Below, in pieces: positions 22,306 through 33,325 of a DNA stretch of 64,000 bases (positions within the stretch are counted from its first letter, which is position 1; every line of letters starts with the position of its first letter). The stretch is from positions 182,436,031-182,500,030 of the forward strand of contig NC_089821.1 of NCBI RefSeq assembly GCF_035046505.1, written 5' to 3'. Source of the DNA: Tiliqua scincoides (taxonomy: Eukaryota > Chordata > Lepidosauria > Squamata > Scincidae). The notes beneath the pieces are model-generated. The model had not been told where the DNA came from, did no database searches, and saw nothing but the letters and a program-made list of their open reading frames with translations. Both the position numbers and the translations under genes were made by a program.

Positions 22306-23074
22306 TATGGACAGCTCAATGAAAGATGACCCAGAGTGTAGTAGCTGTGAAGAAAGAAAACTGCATGGTAGGAGTTGTTAGGAAAGGGATAGAAGTCAGA
22401 CAAAAGGAAGTACTCTTTTACACAGTGTATAATTAATCTATGGAATTTGCTACCACAAGATATATTGATGGCCACTAGCTTGAACAGCTTTAAAAAAGGA
22501 TTAGACCAGTGTTTCTCAACATTTGTCTCCTACCATACCACTCTGCATAGTCCACCTATTGGAATGATGTCATTGCCAGTTACTTCTGGATTGGGAGGTT
22601 AGACACAGCGTAACACACACTGGTAAAGGCTCAGGGCAGATGGGAGGGATTTTTCAAGTGTGTGAAAAGTGCGCACTGGAATTCTGCACACTGAGCCGAG
22701 CCTCCTACTGCTGCTTGTCGTGTTGTGTTGCTGATCTCACTTCCAGTGGGGGCCTGTGAGTCCCACATGTACCAAAGGACACCACCTCAAGTACACCAGT
22801 GGTATGAGTACCACTGGTTGAGAAACCCTGGATTAGACAAATTCATGGAGGACAAGTCTATCAATAGCACCAGTAATGATGGCTAAACGCTACCTCCAGC
22901 TTTGAAGTAGTATGCCTCTGAAAACCAGTGGCGGAGGAGCTATGGTAAGAAAAGGATATGCCTCAATCTCTCTTATGGGCTTCCTAATGGCATCTGTGTG
23001 ATCCCTGTAGGAAACAAGATGCTAGAGTAGATGGATCTTCAACTCAATCTAGCAGGGCTCTTATTATGTTCTTA
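22306..23074 (+). mobile_element. CR1 LINE 3' end, interrupted by a hAT MITE
   Basis: 22306-22385 corresponds to the CR1 coding segment SSMK..QCAAAVKKAN..VG.IRKGIE seen in the 8162-9950 copy. The next part is 3' sequence ('ttacacagtgtataattaatctatggaatttgctac') and the end is 'atctagcagggctcttattatgttctt', the CR1 3' terminus. An internal deletion separates the two parts. A 324-bp hAT MITE sits inside at 22507-22830. Dead copy. Confidence 0.85.
22507..22830. mobile_element. hAT MITE inserted in CR1
   Basis: Ends CAGTGTTTCTCAAC and GTTGAGAAACCCTG, with a perfect 8-bp duplication GATTAGAC (22499-22506 and 22831-22838). The duplicated octamer belongs to the CR1 sequence and reads through once the element is removed, which proves insertion after the CR1 copy. 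Non-coding. Confidence 0.92.
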
Positions 23075-23229
23075 ATCTTTTGCTCATCACCTGTTTTGTT
23101 ATTTTTCCCCCTGCAATGTAGCAGATGCATTTGCTGATAAACTTCTGGAAAATATTTTAGGTTAAAAAACGGGGAAGCATCCAGTTAGCTTTATTCGTGT
23201 GCATGGGCAAACATGCCTTCAGTCACTTA

Positions 23230-23672
23230 TGGCCCAATCCTATGGGCTGATGCACAGCAGGAACTTGCATCCCAGAGGCATAGCATGCTTTATGTCAGTT
23301 GCAAAACACAACCTGCCATTCCGCACAGCGCCAATAGCCTATGTGCTGGTGCTAGTTCTGGTGCTGGTGAAGCTGCCCTGGGTGGGCAAGAGGGGAGTAA
23401 TGGGGTGGAGACTGGGGAAGGGACGGAGGTATCAAGGCTGGTATCGGCGGCAGCAACCCCATCAATGTCCTATCCCTCTTGCCGGCCTCAATCAACTTCC
23501 TCAGGTCCATTTGGATATACACCAGCAAAATTGCTAGCGCATAGAGTAAATAGATCACAGCAGTGGAGGAGGGAACAAACCTTTGTGATGCCCCTCCCTT
23601 CATGATGCATCACATAGTCCAGTGGCATTGCTGCATTGGTGGGAGGGGGAGATAGGATTGGGCTGTTAGTCT
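23230..23672 (+). mobile_element. Family R MITE, longer copy
   Basis: Inverted ends 'ggcccaatcctatgggctg' and 'gataggattgggctg' bound a ~440-bp GC-richer unit with 'ctggtgctagttctggtgctggtg' and 'gggcaagaggggagtaa' blocks resembling 16855-17115 and 32732-33226. Open frames in it are short and low in complexity; I do not call a gene. Confidence 0.6.
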
Positions 23673-23691
23673 AATCACATGTGCTCTAAAA

Positions 23692-23759
23692 CCACAATAT
23701 TATGCATGTCTATGTAGAAGTAATTCCAATTGAGTTTAATGGGACTTACTTCCAGATAA

Positions 23760-23790
<31 letters not shown>

Positions 23791-23818
23791 TGTGTGTGTG
23801 TGTGTGTGTGTGGGTTTG
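23692..23818 (-). repeat. Family P fragment followed by (GA)n(TG)n microsatellite
   Basis: 23692-23763 matches P ('atgcatgtctatgtagaagtaa', 'atgggacttacttccag') and is cut short by a GA run and then a TG run at about 23764-23812, ending 'gggtttgcagcc', which is the usual P terminus. The microsatellite has expanded inside the P copy. Confidence 0.7.
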
Positions 23819-24738
23819 CAGCCATCAATCACACTATCTGATTTGATGGAATTTTAGCTTTAGCTATGAAAGCAGGGAAGCAGCTACACCAGGCAAAGGT
23901 TCACCAATGGGGTTGGGGGGCTTTGGTAGTTAGCCTCACCATAGTTTAGGTCCTGATCACAACCCTGCCATATGCATTATTTTAAAATGAAAACTCTACT
24001 TTCATTGCTCCTCCTAATTGCTGTTTTTAGCTAAAGCTAACACCCCATTGGGTCAAATTTCGCAATTAAGCATATGTGTGATTGAAAAATCACTAATCAT
24101 AAGACAAGAAAATGGATTATCCTCTGTGCTATTTAACAAATAGCAAAAGATTTCAATTATGTATTATACAACAGACTATTTATGGAATTCAACTGAACAG
24201 AAAAAATATGCCCATATACTTCTGTACAGATGCAATCACAGAATTTTGTTTCTAATTACACAGCTAGTTTTTACAACAGAAATTTACATGTGTGTTTTGG
24301 CTCTCAAAACAGTAAAAGATGTGAGCTGAACCTAAAAGAATGAGTCACTAAACCCTTGTATCACCAGTAAAGAAATACAGCATTAACTACAAAATGTCAA
24401 TAACCACAACTGCAGTAATTAAACATTGCAGGTACTGTACTTCCAAAACAAACGTTTTTTTGACATGTTGTCTTTTCACTTCCTGTTCAGTTTGGAAACT
24501 CCTTATAGTGAACATTTTGTTGATTTGCTGTTTCTCGTGTTCTAGCATATGGCTGTACAAAGGACAATGGAGAACTTCAGTATTCCCATCACGTTGACCT
24601 TCATATGTCAACATGCCAGAACATCAAATGTGGCCCAGTGGGTAAAAAAGCCTAGTAACTAAACTCTTCCAATGAGATGGAGTAGGCTGCCCCCATCTGC
24701 TGAAATAAACCTAATAAACCTAATAAATTCCCTACAGC
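23819..24738. other. Unassigned DNA with a weak inverted pair
   Basis: 'ttttagctttagct' near 23852 and 'tagctaaagctaac' near 24030 face each other and might mark a decayed MITE. No gene recognised. Confidence 0.35.
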
Positions 24739-25338
24739 AGGGGCAGGCAACCTATGACCCACAAGCCAAATGAGGCCCGCCACCCCAAATCATCTTACCT
24801 CTAGCCTGATGTAGACTTGGAGGCACATGATTTCTGCTAGGCAGAAAGATCACACTCCTCTTCCAGATCTCTGACTGTTCTTTCACCACTAGCTCTAGAG
24901 AGGTTCTTTGATCATTCTAGTCCAACATTTATTAGACTTTTTTACATAGTCTATGTGGCTCAGTGGCAGGTTCTCCTTCTGCTTCGTGTCAGCACCAGAA
25001 GCTTTTGCTGATCATTCGGGGGGTGGTCTTCCTGCTTCACTGGCTTTCTCATTGGCCGATTCGCATTATGGAGCCAAAATCATGAAGGACATCATCCAGC
25101 ATGTCACCCAGGCCAGCGTGACAGGTGCTCAAACCCCATCTTCCCTTCCTTCTCTCCCATCTCTTGGCTGGCATCTTTAGTTGCCCACCCTGTCAGATGC
25201 ACGCGTACTGCCAAAGTTGCTATTTCAAACACCAGTGAGGGCCAAGCCAACCATCATCGAAGAACTCCCTCTCCCCCATGAATGTGGCTCGCCATCCACT
25301 CACAGACATGGCCTCTGTGCAGAAGAAGATGGCCAACC
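24739..25338. mobile_element. Probable hAT element, about 600 bp
   Basis: Ends CAGGGGCAGGCAACC and 'gatggccaacccctg' look like a hAT inverted pair. The flanking octamers CCCTACAG and TCCAGCAG agree at only 5 of 8, so target duplication is weak. Interior 'tgaggcccgcc...tgtggctcagtggcag' resembles other hAT units. Non-coding. Confidence 0.5.
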
Positions 25339-25675
25339 CCTGTCCAGCAGCTTTTGACTGTGCATCACTTGCTGAAAGCTTCGCCAAGTCCATCTCAAGA
25401 TCCTTTAAGAGGTAATCTGTCTTGGTGAGAGAAAGATGTTATCTGTAAGGGTAAGTGAGCTACCTGCCACAATTTGCCTGACTTCCAAGGATAAGCCTTG
25501 AGTCAGTCTCATCCATACTGCCAACTTGGACATCAAGTACAAAGGTCTCACCAGTTCAGCTTGCCTTGAATGTGCAAAAGATGCTGAAACCGAATATGAG
25601 AATAAAACATCTTAGGGTAGAATGCAAAAACACAGTCAAAGCTGGGATAATACACTGTGAGCAGAAACCAATGAT
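25339..25675. other. Unassigned intergenic DNA
   Basis: About 340 bp without recognised content. Confidence 0.4.
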
Positions 25676-25747
25676 AGTCTATTTAGAAGTTTCATTGTCT
25701 CCAAGATGACTTACTCTCAGGAAAACGTGTATAGCATTGCAGCCTGT
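25676..25747 (+). mobile_element. Family P MITE, degraded copy
   Basis: Partial match to the P unit ('agtctatttagaagttt', 'gacttactctcaggaaaac', 'gcattgcagcc'). Confidence 0.5.
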
Positions 25748-25989
25748 GTGAGGAGACTATATTAAAGAGAAAGTGGCATGTTGAAGATCCCAGGGCACTG
25801 AGGTCACATGAGACACCCACAATGAAGCTAAGCTGTCTAGGTCTGATGGGTGCCCAGATGAGTGATAGCCCGGAAAGCCCAAATACGCCACCTTGAGTTT
25901 TGTAATGGAAAAAAGGTGGGATATAAATGCATACATAATGTGGGCTGTAATGCATAATACATTGTGCATAATGCATAATGCAAAATACA

Positions 25990-26515
25990 GCCTGGCAGGA
26001 CAAAGTTCCAAACAACACAGTCCTGGAACGTGCTGGAATCCCTAGCATGTATGCACTGCTGAAACAGAGAGGCCTGCATTGGCTCAGTCATGTCGTGAGA
26101 ATGGATGATGGCTGGATTCCAAAGGATCTCCTCTATGGAGAACTCATGCAAGGAAAGCGCCCTACAGGTAGACCACAGCTGCGATACAAGGACATCTGCA
26201 AGAGGGATCTGAAGGCCTTAGGTTTGGACCTCAGCAGATGGGAAATCTTGGCATCTGAGCATCCCGCTTGGAGGCAAGCTGTGCAGCATTGCCTTTCCCA
26301 GTTTGAAGAGACACTTTGCCAGCAGTCTGAGGCAAAGAGGCAAAGAAGGAAGGCCCATAGCCAGGGAGACAGACCAGGGACAGACTGCACTTGCTCCCGG
26401 TGTGGAAGGGATTGTCACTCCCGAATCGGCCTTTTCAGCCACACTAGACGCTGTTCCAGAACCACCATTCAGAGCGCGATACCATAGTCTTCCGAGACTG
26501 AAGGTTGCCAACAAC
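25990..26515 (+). mobile_element. Non-LTR retrotransposon 3' end (ORF C-terminus with zinc finger)
   Basis: An open frame of 169 codons (25978-26487) encodes the C-terminal part of a LINE polyprotein: HWLSHVVRMDDGWIPKDLLY, GKRPTGRPQLRYKDICKRDL, and a terminal finger CTCSRCGRDCHSRIGLFSHT followed by RRC. This 'GHV.RM.D.R.PK..LYGEL..GKR..GRP..R' block followed by a CCHH finger occurs at the C-terminus of many vertebrate LINE ORF2 proteins; I cannot fix the clade. The sequence ends 'ccgagactgaaggttgccaacaac'. The copy is 5'-truncated but this segment stays open, so it may be fairly young. Confidence 0.8.
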
Positions 26516-26576
26516 AATGCATACATAAAAATAAGCAAAGTTTAATCTGAACATTGGTCAGTGGTAGAACCCTTCT

Positions 26577-26845
26577 CAGTGATATTATTATTATTATTAA
26601 CAGTATTTATATACCGCTTTTCAACTAAAAGTTCACAAAGCGGTTTACAGAGAAAAATCAAATAACTAAATGGCTCCCTGTCCCAAAAGGGCTCACAATC
26701 TAAAAAGATGCAAATGAATACTAGCAGACAGCCACTAGAAAAGACAGTGCTGGGGTGAGGTGGGCCAGTTATTCTCCCCCTGCTAAAAAAAGGAGCACCC
26801 ACTAGAAAAAGTGCCTCTTACCCAATTAGCAGGGGTTAGGCTATG
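26577..26845 (-). repeat. Retroposon tail (SINE or LINE 3' region)
   Basis: A TTA-run followed by 'cagtatttataccgcttttc'-like, 'aaagcggtttacagag', 'aagggctcacaatctaaaaa' and 'gccagttattctccccctgc' blocks. The last block recurs inverted at 50650-50730 and 'gggctcacaatctaaaa' recurs near 61940. This is a common dispersed unit; the exact family is not certain. Confidence 0.6.
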
Positions 26846-26941
26846 GCTTCACCTAGGAACATGCAAAGTAGGGGACAAAGGACAGAACTTGCTGATCAGA
26901 AGGTGCTATATCCCTTCAGGCTTTTTGCCCACTAGCCATAT

Positions 26942-27420
26942 GCTGCTGGCAACCTTCAGTCTCAGAAGACTATGGTATCGCGCTCTGAATGGTGGTTCTG
27001 GAACAGCGCCTAGTGTGGCTGAAAAGGCCGATTCGGGAGTGACAATTCCTTCCACACCGGAAGCAAGTGCAGTCTGTCCCTGGTCTGTCTCCCTGGCTAT
27101 GGGCCTTCCTTCTTTGCCTCTTTGCCTCAGACTGCTGGCAAAGTGTCTCTTCAAACTGGGAAAGGCCATGCTGCACAGCTTGCCTCCAAGCAGGATGCTC
27201 AGATGCCAAGATTTCCCATTCTGCTGAGGTCCAAACCTAAGGCCTTCCGATCCCTCTTGCAGATGTCCTTGTATCGCAGCTGTGGTCTACCTGTAGGATG
27301 CTTTCCCTAAATGAGTTCTCCATAGAGGAGATCCTTTGGGATCTGGCCATCGTCCATTCTCATGACATGACCAAGCTAACGCAGGCATCTGTTTCAGCAG
27401 CAGTGTATACATGCTAGGGT
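26942..27420 (-). mobile_element. Second copy of the same LINE 3' end, inverted
   Basis: On the minus strand it encodes ASEHPAWRQAVQHGLSQFEE and the finger CTCFRCGRNCHSRIGLFSHT, nearly identical to 25990-26515. It faces the first copy head to head across about 430 bp. The frame is broken upstream of ASEHPAW, so the open part is shorter than in the first copy. 'gtgtatacatgctag' is repeated at its left protein end (27398-27450). Confidence 0.8.
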
Positions 27421-27450
27421 GTATACATGCTAGCAGTGTATACATACTAG

Positions 27451-27938
27451 CCATAAGGTGGATACAAAAATGGTGATTTGATGCCATTTGCCCATGACCA
27501 CTAAAAGAGCGCATTCAATGTGGGGAAAAACATGATCCTAGAAATTGGATAATTAGAAATTCTGAGGACGAAGAGAGACATGGTTTGAATGTGCATCCGT
27601 TTTCCGCCATCTGCTTTCAGGACAGCAAATGTGTGTAAACCACTTCCACCGAGATGCGGTCAAAACAAATATTCTATCCAATTCGCAATTATGGTTCAAT
27701 TTAGCACCCTTTGGAGGCTGTGGGCAGTGTGGTCAAGGCACTATACATGCGCATCTGTTTGACACATCATGTTACAATGTTGACTTTGGCCCCAACAACT
27801 GCCTATGAGTTTTTGCCTCAAATGAAGCAGGATGTGATGGTTTACTCACAATCTCCACAAGGATGCCATGTGGGAGAAAGCAGAGTTCTTCATCAGTACC
27901 TATAAAGTACCTGTATAAAGGGTAAAGTATAACCTTTA
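27451..27938. other. Unassigned intergenic DNA
   Basis: No gene or repeat family recognised. Confidence 0.4.
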
Positions 27939-27946
27939 CTTTAAAG

Positions 27947-28374
27947 CAGGAGTTTTCAAACTGGGGCATCGTGATGTGCCAGCCTGAGAGCCCTGGCTGC
28001 CCTCTTAAGGGGCGGGGGCAGGGAGGAGGCAGCGACGTTGTCGCTCAGGGGGCTGCAGGGGCTTGGCTATACTTACCAGAGCCTTCTGTAGCCTCCCGGG
28101 GGTGAGGGTAGCCCTGTGCGACAGTCTGCAAGGCTCCCCGAAGCTTAAGAAGTGAAAGTGGAGTGATCGTGCTCCACTTCGGGTTTTGCAAAGGCGGGCG
28201 TGATCTAAGCTTCAGGGAGCCTTACAGATGGTTGTGTAGGCTCCCCGCACCCCCAGGAGGCTGCAGGAGGCTCTGGTAAGTACAGCCAAGCCCCTGCAGC
28301 CAACTGCTGCCTTTCCATGCACCCATAAGGACTTAGAGCAGCTCGAACTCTCGCTGAGAGTTTGAAAACTGCTG
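27947..28374. mobile_element. Long-arm palindromic MITE, copy 2, with 8-bp target duplication
   Basis: Ends CAGGAGTTTTCAAACT and AGTTTGAAAACTGCTG are near-perfect inverted copies, flanked by CTTTAAAG on both sides (27939-27946 and 28375-28382). Inside, blocks such as 'ggctgcaggggcttggctat' and 'acagccaagcccctgcagcc' are inverted, giving long hairpin arms. It is the intact relative of 10735-11167 and shows that family to be hAT-type. Non-coding. Confidence 0.88.
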
Positions 28375-28389
28375 CTTTAAAGTATAAAG

Positions 28390-28733
28390 CAGTGGTTCTC
28401 AAACTTTTAGCACCGGGACCCACTTTTTAGAATGAGAATCTGTCAGGGCCCACTGGAAGTGATCTCATGACAGGAAGTGACATCATCAAGCAGGAACACT
28501 TTTAACAATCCCAGGCTGCAGTTCTTCCCACACTTACTGGTGAGTAAGTCCCATTGACTATCATTGTTAAAAGCGAATACAGAGTAGCCTGTTAAAAGTA
28601 CAGATCTGTAGCATTTCCCCATACATAGTCACATACTATGGTAGCATCAAGTCTAATGTATAAAAAATAAACTATTGAGATGAATGGAGACCCACCTGAA
28701 ACTGGGTCGTGACCCACAGTTTGAGAAACACTA
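28390..28733 (-). mobile_element. hAT MITE family A, copy 2
   Basis: Ends CAGTGGTTCTCAAACTTT and AGTTTGAGAAACACTA, flanked by GTATAAAG (28382-28389) and GTATAAGG (28734-28741), 7 of 8 matching. Reverse orientation relative to 15744-16103. A P core lies at about 28508-28562. It sits directly against the long-arm MITE to its left, the two duplications sharing one base. Confidence 0.88.
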
Positions 28734-28859
28734 GTATAAGGTTCCTTGATCAGTACCTAACCCGTTCCCTGGCTGGGAATACTCCAAGGCAAGCAAAAGG
28801 GGCTGGTGCAGCGGACATGCCTGAGGCTGGCTTTGTGTGTGCCTGCAGAATGGTCACCT

Positions 28860-29300
28860 TTCGGGTGCCTGTTCCTTCTCGCCACCTGGACCACCAGGTG
28901 CGTCCCCACGAGGACTCTGCCCCGCGCCCACCTCCGGAGGAGAGCAAGAGCACCAGGACGTCTCTGCCCGGGGGGGGGATGCGCCCCCCTCAGCCTCCCT
29001 GCGGGGCCCGGCAGCGCCTCTCGCCGGGCTGCCTTTCTGCCCCCTCCTTTGGCGCGGCTCTTCCCCGCCCACCCGGCTGGGAAGGACCTGGCGGCTCCCC
29101 TCCGCCTCCCGCCCGCAGTAGCTTCTTCGCCCGGGCTCCGAGGCTGCCGTCGCCCTCTAGCTCCGGGAGCCCGAACTGTGCAGAGACCCTCGCTGGCCCC
29201 GGGCTCTCCCATGCCCCGAGGCGAGAGGCCCCTGCAGGCTGAGCTCGGCAGGAGGCTGCGGCGAGCCGCGGATCCAGCGCAGGAGGTAGGGTGACCCCAA
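28860..29300 (+). promoter_or_regulatory. PRSS35: CpG island, probable PRSS35 promoter and first exon
   Basis: The only long, CpG-dense, GC-rich stretch in the window, in sharp contrast to AT-rich flanks. It lies about 7.75 kb upstream of the PRSS35 coding exon and on the same side as transcription. It is open in several frames on both strands, which is normal for GC-rich DNA and not evidence of coding. PRSS35 in mammals has a non-coding first exon several kilobases upstream of a single coding exon, which fits. The role is inferred from position and base composition. It could also serve an unannotated non-coding RNA. Confidence 0.6.
29286..29287 (+). other. PRSS35: Candidate splice donor of PRSS35 exon 1
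   Basis: At the downstream edge of the CpG island the sequence GCAGGAG|GTAGGG is a reasonable donor. Splicing from here to the acceptor at 37036-37037 would join a non-coding exon to the coding exon. Other GT sites exist in the island, so this is a proposal only. Confidence 0.35.
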
Positions 29301-29377
29301 CTCTCGGCACGTTGGCTTGGCCTCTCGGCTGCACGCCCTGCCCGGCTTCTGCCCACACTGCTCTCCTACACCTCCGA

Positions 29378-29700
29378 ACCGTGCACTCCTAGGCAGGGCT
29401 ACTCAGAAGTAAGTCCCATTATGGTCAATGGGGCTTCTCCCAGGAAAGTGTGACTAGGACTGTAGCCTCAGAGCCCAAGCCTAGGCATGTCTACTCAGAA
29501 GTAAGCCCCATTATAGTCAATGGGATTTACTCCCAGGAATGTGTGGATAGAATTGTCACCTTAGAGCCCAAGCCTATGCGTGTCTACTCAGAAGTAAGAC
29601 CCATTATAGTCAGTGAGGTTTTGCTCCTAGGAAAGTGTGGATAGGATTGTAACCTTACTCCCTGATAAGTGTGCATTAGGATTGCAGCCTTACCCATTGA
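29378..29700 (+). repeat. Tandem array of family P MITEs
   Basis: Three near-complete P units follow one another head to tail (about 29378-29463, 29468-29560 and 29566-29660), then a shorter remnant ('aagtgtgcattaggattgcagcctt') to about 29692. Each repeats the pattern 'gcatgtctactcagaagtaag' ... 'gtgtggata'. The array starts less than 100 bp after the CpG island. A 64-codon open frame through it is only the repeat being translated. Confidence 0.8.
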
Positions 29701-29933
29701 ACTACATGGATCTGACTTTGGAGTAAACCGGTTTTAAGGATTCCACCGTTTCTCAAGTATGCATGCATGCGTGTCGTTTAATGAAATTTCTTGAAATCAA
29801 TAACCAACTGTGTATATTTTTATTGGGGGGGGGGGAATTCCATAGCCTTTATGTGATCAGTGTACCATGAAGTTGCAAATCTGCAGAAGATTTGGTTGGA
29901 ATCCTGTACGTGCTCATTTAGGAATAGGGACTG

Positions 29934-30022
29934 ACAGCCCAATCCTATGCATGTCTGCTCAGAAGTAAGTCCCATTAGAGTCAATGGGGCTAATTCCCAG
30001 GAAAGTGTGGATAGGATTTGGC
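29934..30022 (+). mobile_element. Family P MITE, well-conserved copy
   Basis: Runs from 'cagcccaatcctatgcatg' to 'gtgtggataggatttggct', close to the consensus. It lies about 240 bp beyond the tandem array. Confidence 0.8.
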
Positions 30023-31829
30023 TTTGAGTGGGGCTTTTGACTGAAAATGCATAGGATCAAGCTGTTAATCTGAATAGCATCCCAGGCTCTTCTCTTTTTG
30101 AGACTCATCTGAGTTTGATATTTATAAGATGCTCCGAGTTCCTAGAATGCTGTCCAGCATCTTGGAGGCATAAGAGAAAGCTGTCAAACACACAGCCACT
30201 ACTCTTATTTATTAGTGACTGTGTGACATCTTTGTGACTCCTAAGAGGGGAAGAGTGGGGAGAGAGGGAGAGACTAAAATAATGTGAATTTCAATTTAGA
30301 CTGCAGAAAGGAGCACCCTGGAAGTGTTTATATTAGGTATGCTCCTAAGTAGGTTTGTGCTTTTGGGGAGAGTCTTCTATTGACACTCCTGGTTTGCACA
30401 ACTGGCAGGTAAAAGTCTTTAGAATTCTACTGAGATTCTGTACACTTCAGTCAGTGTGAGGGATTTCGCTACTAGGGAACAGCCAGTTTTTCACTTCAGA
30501 GCCAGCCACAGAGTTTCTGCACTCCCATGCCTTTTCCTTTTTGGAAAACTGATACTAATTTTATCCAGACTGCCTCTTCGAGCACTGACAAAACTGTGTG
30601 CTGAAATCACAGAAGTCCCTTTACTAAAGTTACTTATTTGATTTTCAGCCTCAGAAGCCTTGTTTAAAAAAAATGAAATGAGCTCAATAGAAAGAGGAGG
30701 AAAACTTGAAAGCAGGGGAGTGAACTCTAAAGAGTGGTCGCATTTAAGTAAAAATGACAGAGAACTTGATTAGTTTGTGAAAAAAAATAGTTAATTTGGA
30801 TGTTATGTACTTTCTCAGAATTCTTGATTGAAAAGAAATTTTTTAAATCTTCTGCTTAGTTTAAAGAACACTAAACTACTGTATACAATAAAAAAGAATA
30901 ATGAATTATCCAAGTTGTTAAAGCTAATTTCTAACTATTGTATTCCAGCTTTCTTGCTAGGTAATCACAGAATTTGTGTAGCTTAGGTCTTGATGCTTGG
31001 ACAGTGATTATGTTCCCAAGAGTGCTTAAAAAAAAGGTTCAGTTGTGGTGTGTTTGTGGAGCCTACATTTTCCTCTTTGTAATATGCAAAGCTGATAATG
31101 GTTTACAAATGAGTCACTGCACTGGGATCCTAAACAGTTCAACACCCTACTGAATACACCTCCTTTTGTTACTCACAGTGGACCATCATGGAGTAATTTA
31201 AAAGGCTAGGTTCCTTGGAGACTCATCTGGTCTTCTTACATTGCAAAGTGTAAGGAGATTAGTGTTGACAGGACTAACCTTAAGAACTCAATCAAACCAT
31301 CACCAGGAAGGGGGGGGGGACAATTTCTTGGCCAGCTGTAACTCTTGCTCTCCTTGCAGTGGTTTCCAGCTTTTTTTGGAGACCCACAAGTGGAAATTTG
31401 GCTTCCTTTGGAAGCCACCTGTCAGTTCAGAGTCCAGTAGCAGGATTCCCCCTACTTGACCACTGTGTCATCTTCTCCCACATTTACAGCTGAAACACTT
31501 GACAACCCATGCACAAAGCTCCTGTGACTCACTGGCAGCTTGTGACCCACTCTTGAAGCATCACACAGCTCTATTGTAGTGGGAATGAAAGCGGGTGGAA
31601 GGGGGAGAAATGAAACTTCCTTGAAGGCCTGTGAGGTCCTGGTATTTGCCTACAAAGGGCCTTGGGAATTAGAAAAAAGCACATGTTTATTCAGATTAAA
31701 ACATTTAGTGTTTTCTGTTCACCCACTCAAATGTGTCATTAAATTAAGCTTTAATAGTACTGTAGGTATTTACCTGGCTAGAGTAGCTGCCTGCTGATTT
31801 CAGGCTACTACTTCTTTAAAATAAGTCTC
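30023..31829 (+). other. PRSS35 intron sequence, unassigned
   Basis: Within the predicted first intron. No exon or clear element recognised. A stretch near 31357-31560 ('gcagtggtttccagctttttttggagaccc', 'gtgacccac') looks like a decayed family A hAT MITE, but its right end is not found. Confidence 0.4.
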
Positions 31830-31920
31830 AAAGGCTGCAATCCTGTGCATGCTTTTCTGAGAGTAAGCCCCACTGAAGACAATAGTATTTACTTCTGAGT
31901 AGGCAAGCATAGGCTCGTGC
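31830..31920 (-). mobile_element. Family P MITE
   Basis: Inverted copy of the unit ('ggctgcaatcctgtgcatgc', 'agtaagccccactga', 'ttacttctgagtag'). Confidence 0.7.
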
Positions 31921-32731
31921 TCAAAATGTGTTATTACTGTGCCACTGATACAGACATGACTGTCCCTCCAGCACATATCACCCAAATTCTTCATGTCTGT
32001 TGCTGAGTGGCATTTTGAGGATGGTATGGGGGAAGGACAGTAAATTTAGCTTGCAGGAAGAAATATAGATTTGCCAGACCCTTCATGAAAGTGGAGGTGC
32101 TGAACAAGTTCAAGACTAGGGAATGTATGTTTTGGGTGGTTTAAGGACCAGAAATGGTCCCTTATGGGATCCATATGGAGAAGTTGAATTAGAGGGAAAG
32201 GCTGGAGTGGGAGGAACCTAAAGCATCAGAATGGAACAATTATTTTATAAGAGTTGGGTAGCATTAAGCTGCTAGAATGGCTTTAAGGAAGGAGGAGCCC
32301 TCAAGTGATAGATCAAAGGGTGAGTCAAGGCAAAGATTGGTATATAATTATGGGTCAAAATAGACATGATGTTAAACACATTGTCTTTCCAATTTCTTTT
32401 TTCATAGCATCTGGGCCTCATACTGGATGGGGACTGGGTCTTTAACCATTTTAACCCTTTAACCCACACTGTGGTCCTGAATAAAATCCCTTATCCCCAA
32501 AGCTGCTATTGGCTTTTCTTGTTTTCCATATTAATAATAGTACCTAACATTTCGAAGGTACTTTCTGAATGTCTAATGTGTTTCACATATATAAATTTGA
32601 TGTTCGTCTAACAAGGTAAGTATTATCTCCCTATTGCAGCTAGGGGACTGAGGATAAGAGGGAGTTGCGTGATTAAACCCACCTAGTGAGTTCATGGCAT
32701 TCAAACTAGGGAGCACTCATTTACATTCACT
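31921..32731 (+). other. PRSS35 intron sequence, unassigned
   Basis: No exon or repeat family recognised in this part of the predicted intron. Confidence 0.4.
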
Positions 32732-33226
32732 GCACAATCCAAATTGTGGCCTGAGCTGACACAGCCATCCCTGTGCTAGCTCACAGGGTCGCAAACATGC
32801 CGTAAAGCACATTTGTGACTACTTTTGAGCAGGCAGCACCAGCTTAAAGGCCTGAGCCAGCTTGCCAGTGCTGCATCCAAGAGCAGCGCTGGGCTGAGTA
32901 GGTATACTCCTGCCAGGTGGTGCAGGAGGGGCCATTTCTGGGTAGGGGGAGGACAGAACAGGGGCAGATCTGGCCCAGGAGGGGGCAGGATCAGTGGAAG
33001 TCTTCTCCTCCACATCCTAAATCCCTTCCCGGCCCCCCCCCCCCAGCGTTACACCTGCTTCCCTGGATTTGCACCAGCTAAAAAACTGATGTGGATCCGA
33101 GAAGCCTCATAGGGCAGGCTGAGGCTCTACACAGGATATGGGGAAAAATATCCCCTTATCCCAAGGAGACCTCCAGCCACCTCCTAACCTGCTCTGGATA
33201 CAGCACAGGCTAGGATTGGGCTGTCA
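32732..33226. mobile_element. Family R MITE, diverged copy
   Basis: Ends 'cacaatccaaattgtggcc' and 'ggctaggattgggctg'. The interior shares 'gctgacacagccatccctgt', 'ctgccaggtggtgcaggag' and a 'gggtagggggagga' run with other R members. A C-run at about 33033-33043 lies inside. Non-coding. Confidence 0.5.
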
Positions 33227-33239
33227 GTCTCTTGGCCAC

Positions 33240-33325
33240 TTGGCTGCACTATATTACTGTAATCCACTTTGAGCTCTTGGGAGAAGGCACAATCTTAATC
33301 TATTCTAAAAAAAATGGTAATAACC
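33240..33325 (+). repeat. L2-type LINE tail fragment
   Basis: 'tgtaatccactttgagctcttgggagaaggcacaa' followed by an A-rich end resembles the conserved 3' tail of L2-like retroposons. Confidence 0.4.

Noticed and set aside
26811-27227. 138-codon open frame, plus strand
   Set aside because: Antisense of the inverted LINE copy at 26942-27420.
28709-29358. Overlapping open frames of 120-199 codons on both strands
   Set aside because: They lie in the CpG island, where stop codons are rare by composition. The translations are Pro/Arg/Ala/Gly-rich without a domain.
29450-29644. 64-codon open frame with repeated VYSEVSPIIVNG-like peptides
   Set aside because: This is the P palindrome array in translation. 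The same peptide pattern appears wherever P is read in this frame.
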